Positions 24,971 through 34,789 of a stretch of 64,000 nt of DNA are shown piece after piece. The stretch covers positions 3,162,001 to 3,226,000 of the forward strand of contig NZ_JAUSYO010000001.1 of NCBI RefSeq assembly GCF_030816935.1, in the 5' to 3' direction. Both the position numbers and the translations under genes were made by a program. Each line of letters opens with the position of its first letter. The stretch's first letter is position 1. Below the pieces are notes generated by a model. The model saw only the letters and a list, made by a program, of their open reading frames with translations. It was not told the origin of the DNA and did not search any database. Origin of the DNA: Arthrobacter sp. B3I9 (GTDB lineage Bacteria > Actinomycetota > Actinomycetes > Actinomycetales > Micrococcaceae).

Positions 24971-25972
24971 TCAGGCCGGGTCGGAGACCACCAGGGTCTC
25001 GGCGCCCTGGACCCGCGCCTTGCCGTTGTGCAGCAACGGTTCGACGACGCCGAGCAGCGCGGCCATGGAATCGTCCAGTTCCAGCAGCACCGGGTGCTGG
25101 AACGCGATCAGCGCCAGCAGGTCGCGCACGGAAGCCCGCGCTTCCTCCAGGGAGAGCTGCGGCTCGTGGCCGAGGAAAACCTCGGTCGGCTGGCCGGACG
25201 CGGCCTGCGCCGGCTCCTCCCCCGCGGCGGGGGCAAGCTCCGCGTAACTGACGGCAAACGCCTCGATCCGGCCCTTCTTGCTGGCCGGCACCCCTTCGCC
25301 GAAAGCACTGGACTTCGGGGCCCGGAGCACGATCGCGCCATGGGCACCGCTGAGTTCGTTCAGGAACAACCGCTGCACCGTGGCGATGCTCAGGTCGCCC
25401 GGGCTGTCCCAGGCGTGCACCACCGTGTAGTACCGGCCGACGACGTCGCTCAGTTCCACCGACCCGGTGGCGAGGTCCTCGACCTGCTCCGCGGCGGCAG
25501 CTTCGGAACCGTCGCCGAAGACCGGCAGCTTCAGGGCCCCCGGTTCCACCACAACAAGGCGGGAACGCTGGATCGGCTCCAGGCCGGCCGCCGCGGCGAA
25601 GGCGGCGCCGGGCGTGCCCGGCTCCACTTTGCAGCGCAGCCGGGTGATGCCCGACGGCGACTGCTCCGCTTCGTGCCGGAGCATGGTCAGCAGCGTGGAC
25701 CCGACGCCCGTGCGGCGGTGGTGCCGGTCGACCTCGATGTAGGCCCAGAGCCGTTCCGGATGCAGCGACGCCTCATGGACGACGCCGGCAGCGACCGGAA
25801 TCGCGACGCCGTCGACGACGTCCTCGGCCACGATGCAGCGGCGCCACGGGGAATTGCCCGAGGGCGCCAGCGTGCCGCGGAACTGGCCGGCCTGCACGGT
25901 CTCCGGGTCGCCCCAGATTTCCATCAGGGCAAGGTCGTCGCCCTCGCGCCACTCACGGTATTCAATCGCCAC
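24971..25972 (-). CDS. GNAT-family N-acetyltransferase
   Basis: The 333-residue protein has one clear acetyl-CoA domain in the N-terminal half (VDRHHRRTGVGSTLLTMLRH, the R/Q-x-x-G-x-G/A motif around residues 83-102). The C-terminal half resembles a second, degenerate GNAT unit that carries no obvious cofactor loop. Such double-GNAT proteins acetylate amines or proteins; the substrate is unknown. Two bp separate it from glyS, so it is probably translated from the glyS transcript. Confidence 0.88.
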   Translation of the reverse strand: MAIEYREWREGDDLALMEIWGDPETVQAGQFRGTLAPSGNSPWRRCIVAEDVVDGVAIPVAAGVVHEASLHPERLWAYIEVDRHHRRTGVGSTLLTMLRHEAEQSPSGITRLRCKVEPGTPGAAFAAAAGLEPIQRSRLVVVEPGALKLPVFGDGSEAAAAEQVEDLATGSVELSDVVGRYYTVVHAWDSPGDLSIATVQRLFLNELSGAHGAIVLRAPKSSAFGEGVPASKKGRIEAFAVSYAELAPAAGEEPAQAASGQPTEVFLGHEPQLSLEEARASVRDLLALIAFQHPVLLELDDSMAALLGVVEPLLHNGKARVQGAETLVVSDPA

Positions 25973-25974
25973 GG

Positions 25975-27360
<1,386 letters not shown>

Positions 27361-27556
27361 GGGTACTCCACTTTCTACAGGGCCGCTGGGTGCGGTCCGC
27401 GGTCTTAGCCCCGGGACCCCGGCTGGTTGCCGGACGGGGCGCTTAAACGCAAAACAGTAGGCAAACGAACTAAGCACAGGATGATTGCGTGCAGGAAGCT
27501 GCGCCTCCAAGACTACCGGTCCGCCGGGGCCCCGGGGCCAGCCGCCCGTGGACACA

Positions 27557-28525
27557 TCAACGCTTCAGCGCGCCCCTGGGCCACGGCAGGGTGGCCAGGA
27601 TGATCGCGCCGAGGGTCAGCACGGTTCCCAGCACGGTCGGCAGAGCCACCACGGTCCCGGGCGCCGGGAAGGCCAGGTCCAGGCCGAGCGAACCCAGCAG
27701 CTGGCCGGAAATGGTGCCGAGTCCGGTCACGAGCACGCCGAGGCTCCGCACCAGCATGGCCGCCACGGCGATGAAGATGCAGCCCATCGGCCCGCCGAGG
27801 TAGTACCACCATTGCCCCGGCAACGGATTACCGGCACCGGCTAGCGCCAGCTTGACCAGCCAGGCAACCAACAGCAACGCCGTGCCGGAGACGAAGTTGA
27901 CCAGGGTGGCGGTGATGGGCGTGCCGTAGTGCACCGTCGCGGTGCCGTTCATGGCCTGCTGGAAGCTCATGAGGAAACCGGCCAGCACGGGGAGAAGCAC
28001 TGGGACCAGCAGCTCCAGGAGTCCCGAGCCTGCCCCGCCAAGCCTCGGGGACACGGCCCAGGCCACTGCAGCGACAGTGAGGATGCTGCCCAGCACCCGA
28101 ATGCCCGTGACGGGCTTCTTACCGGCGGGACCGATGCCCAGCCGGTCCACGAGGAGCCCGCTCAACGTCTGGCCCGTCACGGCGGCCACCGTAAACAGCG
28201 CGACGCCGAGCAGGCCCACGGTGAAGGACTGGGCGAACACGAAGAACGCCCCGATGCAGCCGGCAAGGACGTAGTACGGAGGAAACTCCCGGTTCCGCAC
28301 GGCCGGCACAATCCGCGCCAGCCCTGCCCTGCCCTTGGGCAGCAGGAACGAAACGGCGATGATCACCACCAGCCCGGTGCTGAAGCTGACGGCGGCAGCG
28401 GCGATGCCGTCCGCGAGCGCCGCGCCCAGCGCGCCGTTGATCCTGCCCTGGACCGGCATAAGGAGACCGGTTGCGACGGCCAGGGGCAGGCCGGCGAGGA
28501 GCGGCAGGCGGGGTGTGGAAGTCAT
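27557..28525 (-). CDS. DMT transporter of the YdcZ type
   Basis: The 322-residue protein contains two tandem five-helix YdcZ units (first [18 protein letters not shown], second [19 protein letters not shown]). This internal repeat is the mark of the fused long form. No substrate is known for the family with certainty. It is divergent from the S4 gene with only 33 bp between the starts. Confidence 0.9.
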   Translation of the reverse strand: MTSTPRLPLLAGLPLAVATGLLMPVQGRINGALGAALADGIAAAAVSFSTGLVVIIAVSFLLPKGRAGLARIVPAVRNREFPPYYVLAGCIGAFFVFAQSFTVGLLGVALFTVAAVTGQTLSGLLVDRLGIGPAGKKPVTGIRVLGSILTVAAVAWAVSPRLGGAGSGLLELLVPVLLPVLAGFLMSFQQAMNGTATVHYGTPITATLVNFVSGTALLLVAWLVKLALAGAGNPLPGQWWYYLGGPMGCIFIAVAAMLVRSLGVLVTGLGTISGQLLGSLGLDLAFPAPGTVVALPTVLGTVLTLGAIILATLPWPRGALKR

Positions 28526-28558
28526 TGCTGTTCCCTTACGTCAGGCATCATTGCTTGT

Positions 28559-28795
28559 ATGAGCAACCCGGAAATTGAAGAAATCCCCATCCGCGACGAC
28601 ATGATCCGGCTGGGCCAGCTGCTGAAGCTGGCCAACCTGGTGGAGGACGGAGTGGAGGCGGCGGAACTGATCAAGGGCGGGCTCGTGAAGGTCAACGGTG
28701 ATATCGATGACCGCCGCGGCCGCCAGCTCCATCACGGTGACACTGTGACCGTGAACGGCCGCACCGTACGGATCAGCACACCCTCGGGCGCCTAG
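28559..28795 (+). CDS. Small S4-domain RNA-binding protein
   Basis: This 78-residue protein is one S4 domain of the YbcJ/RlbA kind: IRLGQLLKLANLVEDG, LIKGGLVKVNGD and DRRGRQLHHGDTVTVNG. It probably binds structured RNA, perhaps during ribosome biogenesis. I chose ATG 28559, which gives the normal family size; a much longer open frame upstream is antisense shadow of the YdcZ gene. The ribosome site is weak. Confidence 0.9.
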   Translation: MSNPEIEEIPIRDDMIRLGQLLKLANLVEDGVEAAELIKGGLVKVNGDIDDRRGRQLHHGDTVTVNGRTVRISTPSGA

Positions 28796-28840
28796 CGTCC
28801 GGCGGGCCGTCCGGGCGCGCGCCGCTCTGCGGGGGCCGCC

Positions 28841-29491
28841 CTACTTGTTCAGCACTTCGTGGGTGAGGAACTCCGAGACATGGCCCACCTCCTGCTGGTT
28901 GATGCCATGCCACATTCCGGTGTAGAGCACCTTGGTGAGCTTGACGTGCTTGCGCACCCAGCCCATGGTGAAGTCGATCTTGTCCGGCGTGATCACCGGG
29001 TCCTGCTGGTCGCGGCCCCAGAACATCGGCACCGTTCCGTTCAGCTCGGCGTCGCGGAAGCTGGGGTCCGAATCGGCGTCCACCGCAAAGCCGGACAGCC
29101 CGACGACGGCGGCGAAGTCCGCGGGCCGCTGCCGCAGCAGCGTGGTGGCCATGGCCATCCCCATCGAGAATCCCAGCAGCGTCACGGACGGGTGGTTGTC
29201 CCTGACGGAATCGATCCAGTCCTGCGTATACGCGGAAGCTGCCTTGACGGCGTCGAGCGAATAGTCGATGGAGGCCGTCAGCGGGAACCAGGTGAAGCCG
29301 GGCCCGGAGACGAGGGGCGCCCGCACCGACGCCACCGCGAATTCCCGGGGAAGCATGTCCGCCAGGCTGAAGAGGTCCTGTTCGTTGGCCCCGTAACCGT
29401 GCAGCAGGACCAGCAGCGGCTTGCCGGTGCGCTCCTCCTCCGGATGGGACCACAGGACAACGGGCGCGGGGAAGGCAACAGCGGAAGTCAT
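28841..29491 (-). CDS. Alpha/beta hydrolase, phospholipase/carboxylesterase-like
   Basis: The 216-residue esterase has the fold start LLVLLHGYGANEQDL, nucleophile GFSMGMAM, an aspartate in GRDQQDPVI and a histidine in MWHGINQQEV. It resembles the small carboxylesterase/lysophospholipase family (PF02230). No signal peptide is present, so it is cytoplasmic. It diverges from the SGNH hydrolase and ends convergent with the S4 gene. Confidence 0.9.
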   Translation of the reverse strand: MTSAVAFPAPVVLWSHPEEERTGKPLLVLLHGYGANEQDLFSLADMLPREFAVASVRAPLVSGPGFTWFPLTASIDYSLDAVKAASAYTQDWIDSVRDNHPSVTLLGFSMGMAMATTLLRQRPADFAAVVGLSGFAVDADSDPSFRDAELNGTVPMFWGRDQQDPVITPDKIDFTMGWVRKHVKLTKVLYTGMWHGINQQEVGHVSEFLTHEVLNK

Positions 29492-29561
29492 GAGTCCATT
29501 CTTGCAGTTACATCCGGGTCACAAGCGACGCTGGCGCCGGTTCGCCGTAAGAGTGCAGGAT

Positions 29562-30440
29562 ATGAACGTGAACGAATCCGTCGGAGTGGACCATTCAGCA
29601 GAAGCCGCCCTCAGCCATCCGTGGACGCGGTACGTGGCGATGGGCGACTCCTTTACGGTAGGCATCGGCGATCCTGAGCCGGCGAGCCCGGGTGGCCACC
29701 GCGGCTGGGCGGACCGCGTGGCCGAGGAACTCAGCCGGGGCCACCACGACTTTGCCTATGCCAACCTCGCCGTCCGCGGCCGGCTGCTGCAGCAGATCGT
29801 CGACCAGCAGCTCGCGCCCTGCCTGTCCCTCCGGCCGGACCTGGTAACCCTGTCCGCCGGCGGGAACGACCTGGTCCGGCCCGGCGGGGATCCGGACGCG
29901 CTGGCTGCGAAGCTGGACTCGGTGGTGCAGATCCTGAGCCTGGCCGGCGCCACCGTTGTCCTGTTCAACGCCCCGGACACCGGGTCTTCCGTGCTGGGGC
30001 GGATCCGCAGCAAGGTCGCCATCTACAACGAAAACCTGCGCACCGTCGCCGCCCGGCACGACGCCGTCATCGCGGACATGTGGTCCCTGCGGCAGCTAAA
30101 CGACCCCCGGATGTGGGATCCGGACCGGCTGCACTTCTCGCCCCTGGGACACCACACGATCGCGGCCATGGTGCTGGATTCGCTGAACGTCCAGCACACG
30201 TTGGAGCCGCTCTCCCCCAAGCCGTTGCCGCCGCGCAGCTGGCGCGAAGCCCGTACCGGCGACCTGGTCTGGGCCCGAGAACATCTCGTGCCGTGGGTGA
30301 TCCGCCGGCTGCGGCACCGTTCCTCGGGCGAGGGCATCACCGCCAAGCGTCCGTTGCCAGGCCCGGTCTTCGGTCCCGGGGTGCCGCTCGGCTGCGGCGA
30401 AGGCCCGCCGGGCGGCGCCCAGGAACCGGTGCGGTCCTAG
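29562..30440 (+). CDS. SGNH/GDSL hydrolase
   Basis: The 292-residue esterase shows block I VAMGDSFTVGIGD, block III SAGGND, and the catalytic Asp/His pair in DRLHFSPLGH. No signal peptide or anchor is seen, so it is cytosolic; the last ~60 residues form a basic, Pro/Gly-rich extension. I chose ATG 29562 (after GCAGGA) since the longer frame overlaps the divergent esterase. Substrate is unknown. Confidence 0.9.
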   Translation: MNVNESVGVDHSAEAALSHPWTRYVAMGDSFTVGIGDPEPASPGGHRGWADRVAEELSRGHHDFAYANLAVRGRLLQQIVDQQLAPCLSLRPDLVTLSAGGNDLVRPGGDPDALAAKLDSVVQILSLAGATVVLFNAPDTGSSVLGRIRSKVAIYNENLRTVAARHDAVIADMWSLRQLNDPRMWDPDRLHFSPLGHHTIAAMVLDSLNVQHTLEPLSPKPLPPRSWREARTGDLVWAREHLVPWVIRRLRHRSSGEGITAKRPLPGPVFGPGVPLGCGEGPPGGAQEPVRS

Positions 30441-30551
30441 CTGCCCTTGAGCTGCCGGAGGTTGCAGTTGTATCGCCCTGCGCGGAACCCAGGGGGTCCC
30501 GGACCGGTCCGGGCTTAAGCTGGGAGGACACTTCCCGAAAGGCGCCGTACC

Positions 30552-31031
30552 GTGAACAGTCTGTTCTTCTGGATCATCGTTCTCTCCTTCGTGGTTCCGG
30601 CGGCGATGCGCCTGTACCGGCGATCCATGCGCAGCCGTAACCAGGGCCAGGGCATGCCTGGCAGCTTCGGCCAGTTCCCCGGAAACTATCCCGGCCAGCA
30701 GAACACGCAGCCCAGGGACGGCTTCACCCAGCGGGACTACTACGGCGGCTTCGGCCAGCTCGGCGCCCCGCAGCAGCCCCTGCCCCCAAGGGACCAGCAG
30801 TTCCAGCCCCCCGTCCCGTACGAGGACAGCCCGGAGTACCCGGCCAACCGGAACCAGCCCGGGCCCCAGCAGTCCGGTTCCTCGGTGCCCCCGCCGCCCC
30901 CGGCGCCTTCGCCGTCAGGCCCGCAGGGTTTCCGGGCACGCAAGCTGGCGGAACTGGACCAGCAGTACAGCAACGGCGAGATAGGCATGGAAGAGTACAT
31001 GGCCCGCCGCTCGGACATCATGAACGGCTGA
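30552..31031 (+). CDS. Membrane-anchored SHOCT-domain protein
   Basis: The 159-residue protein has one N-terminal hydrophobic helix (MNSLFFWIIVLSFVVPAAM), a long Gln/Pro/Gly-rich disordered region, and a C-terminal SHOCT motif (RKLAELDQQYSNGEIGMEEY). SHOCT units mediate oligomerisation of membrane proteins. The precise role is unknown. It ends at a bidirectional hairpin shared with mmsA. Confidence 0.85.
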   Translation: MNSLFFWIIVLSFVVPAAMRLYRRSMRSRNQGQGMPGSFGQFPGNYPGQQNTQPRDGFTQRDYYGGFGQLGAPQQPLPPRDQQFQPPVPYEDSPEYPANRNQPGPQQSGSSVPPPPPAPSPSGPQGFRARKLAELDQQYSNGEIGMEEYMARRSDIMNG

Positions 31032-31053
31032 TCATCGCCGGTAGCTGCAACAA

Positions 31054-31090
31054 CGACGACGGGCCCCGCAAGTTGCGGGGCCCGTCGTTG
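31054..31090. terminator. Bidirectional hairpin between SHOCT gene and mmsA
   Basis: Arms ACGACGGGCCCCGCA (31056-31070) and its complement (31074-31088) form a 15-bp perfect stem with a 3-nt loop. The T tail is weak in both directions. Confidence 0.7.
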
Positions 31091-31104
31091 CGTTGCCGGC
31101 CGGG

Positions 31105-32589
31105 TCAGTCGACCTGGGGGAAGCCCAGGTCGATCACGGAGGTGGAGGGGTCCGGCCAGCGGGTCGTGACCACCTTGCCGCGGGTGTAGAAGCGGATGCT
31201 CTCCGGGCCGTACATGTGGGTGTCGCCGAACAGAGAATTCTTCCAGCCGCCGAAGGAGAACGTGCCCACCGGCACGGGAATCGGCACATTGACGCCCACC
31301 ATGCCGGCCTCGACATCAAACTCGAACTGCCGCGCGGCGCCGCCGTCGCGGGTGAAGATCGCCACGCCGTTGCCGAACTCGTTGTCGTTGGCCAGCTGGA
31401 CGGCGTCGGCGTAGGTCTCGACGCGGACCACCGAGAGCACGGGTCCGAAGATCTCGTCGTCGTAGACCTTCATGCCGGGCTTGACATGGTCGATCAGGCT
31501 GACGCCGATGAAGAACCCGTTGGAGTCGAACTCCTGCGTCCGGCCGTCCACAACCACAGTGGCGCCTTCGTCCTCCGCACCCGCAACGTAGGACGCGACG
31601 CGGTCCCGGTGCTCGGCCGTGATGAGCGGCCCCATCTGGGAGGCCGGGTCCGTGCCGGGCCCGATCTTGAGGGTGGCCATGCGGGTGGTGATGGCGCCGA
31701 CGAGGTCGTCGGCGATGTTGCCGACGGCGACGAGGACACTCACGGCCATGCAGCGCTCGCCGGCCGAGCCATAAGCGGCGGAGACGGCGGCGTCCGCCGC
31801 CATGTCAAGGTCGGCGTCGGGCAGGACCACCATGTGGTTCTTGGCGCCGCCAAGGGCCTGCACGCGCTTGCCGTGGTCGGCGGCGCGCTTGTAGATGGAC
31901 TGGGCTACCGGCGTCGAACCGACGAAGCTGATGGCCTTGACGTCGGGGTGCTCCAGCAGCACGTCCACAACTTCCTTGTCCCCGTGCACCACATTGAGCA
32001 CGCCGGCCGGCAGGCCCGCCTCTGCGAAGATCTGGGCGATGAAGACGGCGGAGGACGGGTCCTTTTCGCTGGGCTTGAGCAGCACCGTGTTGCCGCACGC
32101 GAGGGCGCTGCCGATCATCCACAGCGGCACCATGGCGGGGAAGTTGAAGGGCGTGATGCAGGCGACGACGCCGACCGGCTGGCGGACCGAGTGGACGTCG
32201 ATGCCGCTGGAGACCTGCTCGGAGCGCTCGCCCTTGAGCATGTGCGAGAGCCCGGTGGCGAACTCGATGTTCTCCAGCCCCCGGGTGATTTCGCCTTCGG
32301 CGTCGGAGAGCACCTTGCCGTGTTCGCTGGTCAGCAGGGCTGCCAGCTCGGGCCGGCGCTGCATCAGCAGTTCGCGGACCTTGTAAAAGATGGTGGTGCG
32401 TTTGGCCAGGCTCGTGGCGCGCCAGGCGGGCAGGGCGGCGCGCGCTGCCTGGACGGCCTCCTCGACGCGGGCTGCGGAGGCCAGGGCGACCTCTTTTTCC
32501 TGCTCGCCGGTAGCGGGGTTGAAGACCGGGCCGAAGCGCTCGGCGTCGGAAATCAGGGCGCCGTTGATAAAGTGCGGAATGCGTTCCAT
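31105..32589 (-). CDS. mmsA: CoA-acylating methylmalonate-semialdehyde dehydrogenase
   Basis: MmsA turns methylmalonate semialdehyde into propionyl-CoA (and malonate semialdehyde into acetyl-CoA) with NAD+ and CoA, in valine and inositol breakdown. The 494-residue aldehyde dehydrogenase carries the MmsA-typical IPHFINGA start, FNFPAMVPLWM, and the catalytic cysteine C280 in GSAGERCMAVSVLV. It lies 51 bp downstream of mmsB, so the two form a valine-catabolic operon. Confidence 0.96.
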   Translation of the reverse strand: MERIPHFINGALISDAERFGPVFNPATGEQEKEVALASAARVEEAVQAARAALPAWRATSLAKRTTIFYKVRELLMQRRPELAALLTSEHGKVLSDAEGEITRGLENIEFATGLSHMLKGERSEQVSSGIDVHSVRQPVGVVACITPFNFPAMVPLWMIGSALACGNTVLLKPSEKDPSSAVFIAQIFAEAGLPAGVLNVVHGDKEVVDVLLEHPDVKAISFVGSTPVAQSIYKRAADHGKRVQALGGAKNHMVVLPDADLDMAADAAVSAAYGSAGERCMAVSVLVAVGNIADDLVGAITTRMATLKIGPGTDPASQMGPLITAEHRDRVASYVAGAEDEGATVVVDGRTQEFDSNGFFIGVSLIDHVKPGMKVYDDEIFGPVLSVVRVETYADAVQLANDNEFGNGVAIFTRDGGAARQFEFDVEAGMVGVNVPIPVPVGTFSFGGWKNSLFGDTHMYGPESIRFYTRGKVVTTRWPDPSTSVIDLGFPQVD

Positions 32590-32640
32590 GGGGTGGGTCT
32601 CTTTCGTGTGGTGCAGGTTGGTAAAGGGCAGCCGGGAGGC

Positions 32641-33543
32641 CTAGTTGGCGGACTCGAGGGAGCCGTCGATGAGCTTGATGATCATGGAGCAGTCCTTGCC
32701 GGACTCTCCGGAGTCGATCAGGCGCTGGAACAGCTGCTGGACGTGCTCGCCGATTTCCAGCGGAGTGCCTGTGTCACGCGCGGCGCTGATGGCCAGCCCG
32801 ATGTCCTTGTTCGCCAACTCGGTGGTGAAGGTCGGGGCGAAGTCGTTGTTGGAGGCAGCGGTCGGCACTACGCCGGCCACGGGGTACCAGGTGCGCAGCG
32901 CCCAGCTGTCCCCGGAGGAAACGGACGCGATGTCCCAGAAGACCTGTTTGTCCAGCCCCAGGCGGTCCGCCAGGACTGCGCCCTCCGCGGTCGAGGCAAG
33001 GTTGATGAACAGCATGAGGTTGTTGCAGATCTTCGCGGCCTGGCCCGTGGTCGCGCCGCCGGTCGGGATGATGTTCGCCGCCATGGGACGGATGTATTCG
33101 GTGGCCTCGGCGACGGCGCCTTCCTCTCCGCCCACCATGAAGGTCAGGGTTGCGGCCTTCGCGCCGCTCATGCCGCCGGAGACCGGGGCGTCCACGAAGC
33201 GGAAGCCGGCGGCAGCGGCGGCGTCGTGCAGGGCCTGGGCGGAGGCGATGTCGATCGTGGAGGAGTCCACCAGGAGCGTGCGGGTGTCGGCATGGGCCAG
33301 GACCCCGTCCTCGCCCAGGTAGACGGCGCGGGCGTGTTCACCCTTGGGCAGCATGGTGAAGACGACGTCCGCGCCCCCGACAGCCTCGGCGATGCTCCCG
33401 GCCGGCTTCACACCGCCCGCGGCGGCCGCGGCCACGGCATCGGTGTTGAGGTCGAAGCCGCGCACCTCGTGCCCGGCCTTGGCCAGGTTCACCGACATGG
33501 ACCCACCCATGTTCCCCAGTCCGATCCAAGCGATAACCGCCAT
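32641..33543 (-). CDS. mmsB: 3-hydroxyisobutyrate dehydrogenase
   Basis: MmsB oxidises 3-hydroxyisobutyrate to methylmalonate semialdehyde, the substrate of MmsA. The 300-residue protein has the Rossmann motif GLGNMGG, the substrate loop DAPVSGGMSGA and the catalytic lysine in GQAAKICNN. The ribosome site AAAGGAG precedes the ATG. A purine-rich leader with three imperfect GCAGC(G/A)GA units lies upstream. A divergent LysR gene is the likely regulator. Confidence 0.95.
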   Translation of the reverse strand: MAVIAWIGLGNMGGSMSVNLAKAGHEVRGFDLNTDAVAAAAAGGVKPAGSIAEAVGGADVVFTMLPKGEHARAVYLGEDGVLAHADTRTLLVDSSTIDIASAQALHDAAAAAGFRFVDAPVSGGMSGAKAATLTFMVGGEEGAVAEATEYIRPMAANIIPTGGATTGQAAKICNNLMLFINLASTAEGAVLADRLGLDKQVFWDIASVSSGDSWALRTWYPVAGVVPTAASNNDFAPTFTTELANKDIGLAISAARDTGTPLEIGEHVQQLFQRLIDSGESGKDCSMIIKLIDGSLESAN

Positions 33544-33685
33544 AACGTAAGCTCCTTTGCTTTTTCTGCTGCTGCTTTATCCGCTGCCGCTTTGTCCGCT
33601 GCTGCGCGGGTTCCGCGTGCGCTTTTTTTCCGTGTCCAGCATCACATCCTGCTACAGTGCAATCAAGGCAAAAAATCACAGATGG

Positions 33686-33705
33686 CATGTGCATGGATGC
33701 ACATG
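33686..33705. promoter_or_regulatory. 20-bp palindrome in front of the LysR gene
   Basis: CATGTGCAT-GG-ATGCACATG has two perfect 9-bp arms and ends 21 bp before the GTG of the LysR gene in the mmsB-LysR divergent gap. It is a candidate operator for autoregulation or mms control. Confidence 0.5.
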
Positions 33706-33726
33706 GAGTCTCTAGGAGCATGACGC

Positions 33727-34632
33727 GTGGACCTGATGCGGTTACCCAGCCCGGACGACCTCCTGATCCTGTTGACCGTGGCACGGCTGGGCCGCTTCAA
33801 CGCGGTGGCGGAGACGCTGGGCACCACGCACACCACCATCTCCCGCCGGATCCTCGCCCTCGACAGGCAGCTCGGCGGGCGCACCCTGGAACGGAGCCCG
33901 CACGGTTGGGAGCTGACCGAGCTTGGCAGCCAGGCGGTCGCCGCGGCTGAGGCCATCGAGGGCACGCTGGGAGCGCTGTCCAGCCGCATCGCCCGGACCG
34001 GTGACCAGCTGGCCGGCCTGGTGCGGATCGCGACGCCGGACGGCTTCGGTGCCGCCTTCGTCGCCCCGGCACTCGTGCGGCTGCAGCAGGATCACCCCTC
34101 GCTCAACGTGGAGATGCTTAGCGCCACCCGCAAGGTCAGCCAGAACCGCTCGGGAGTGGACCTGGAAGTGGTGGTGGGAAACCTGGATGCGACCAACGCG
34201 CAATCAATCTTCCTCAGCAACTACTTTCTGCGCCTGTACGCCAGTCCGCAGTACGCCCGGGAACGCGGACTGCCGCTCACGCTCGACGACGTCCGGCAGC
34301 ACGGCTTTGTCTCCTATGTGGAGTCGGCCCTCCAGGTCGCGGAACTGGGCCACCGCTCAACCCAGCTCCCGGTGCCGCGCTCCAGCTTCCAGGCCACCAG
34401 CATCTTTGCCCAGCTCGAAGCCGTCCGGCGGGGTGCAGGGATCGGGCTGCTGCCCAATTTCATGGTGGTGGGGAACCCGGACTTCCTGCCGGTACTGCCC
34501 GACGATTTCCAGCGCCAGCTTCCCATCTGGGCCGTGGCGCGCTCGGAGTCGCTGCGCTCAGCACCCGTTCGGGCTGTGATCGAGGCGGTCCGGACCGGTA
34601 TTTCTGAACGGCAGGACGTGCTGGCGGGCTGA
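33727..34632 (+). CDS. LysR-family transcriptional regulator
   Basis: The 301-residue protein has an N-terminal winged helix-turn-helix (about residues 8-65: LLTVARLGRFNAVAETLGTT, then HTTISRRILALDRQLGG) and a LysR-type effector domain. It is divergent from mmsB-mmsA, with 183 bp between the starts, and is likely to control that operon in response to a valine-pathway metabolite; this is inference from position. The GTG start follows AGGAG. A strong terminator lies 45 bp after the stop. Confidence 0.92.
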   Translation: MDLMRLPSPDDLLILLTVARLGRFNAVAETLGTTHTTISRRILALDRQLGGRTLERSPHGWELTELGSQAVAAAEAIEGTLGALSSRIARTGDQLAGLVRIATPDGFGAAFVAPALVRLQQDHPSLNVEMLSATRKVSQNRSGVDLEVVVGNLDATNAQSIFLSNYFLRLYASPQYARERGLPLTLDDVRQHGFVSYVESALQVAELGHRSTQLPVPRSSFQATSIFAQLEAVRRGAGIGLLPNFMVVGNPDFLPVLPDDFQRQLPIWAVARSESLRSAPVRAVIEAVRTGISERQDVLAG

Positions 34633-34676
34633 GAAGGCACGCCGGTTTCGTCGCCGCAACGCCGGCACACAACGCC

Positions 34677-34722
34677 AGCAGCCCTTGTCCCGCGGAACGG
34701 GACAAGGGCTGCTGGTTGTTTT
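34677..34722 (+). terminator. Intrinsic terminator of the LysR gene
   Basis: A perfect 16-bp stem (AGCAGCCCTTGTCCCG, 5-nt loop, complement 34698-34713) is followed by GGTTGTTTT. Confidence 0.9.
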
Positions 34723-34728
34723 GCCGCT

Positions 34729-34789
34729 GTTACTTCGTGCCGTTACTTTTTGACGGTGTTACTTCTTGACGCGGTTACTTCTTGCCTGA
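34729..34789. repeat. 16-bp tandem repeat at the 3' end of the MHS transporter
   Basis: GTTACTTCTTGACG-like units start at 34729, 34742, 34758 and 34774. On the minus strand each unit reads like the transporter's last codons plus stop (AAGAAGTAA), so the stop codon is repeated about every 16 bp. Confidence 0.8.

Noticed and set aside
27361..27556. T-box or other leader RNA before glyS
   Set aside because: I find no T-box bulge sequence or specifier stem in the ~200-bp leader.
31093..33723. 876-codon plus-strand open frame opposite mmsA-mmsB
   Set aside because: It is antisense to two clear genes, shows no domain and reflects the strong GC bias. The same holds for long frames opposite ligA (57234-59531), dnaG (15864-17711), cdsA-frr (1992-3356), the hutI/oxidase region (41739-43406) and metX-metY (37465-39258).
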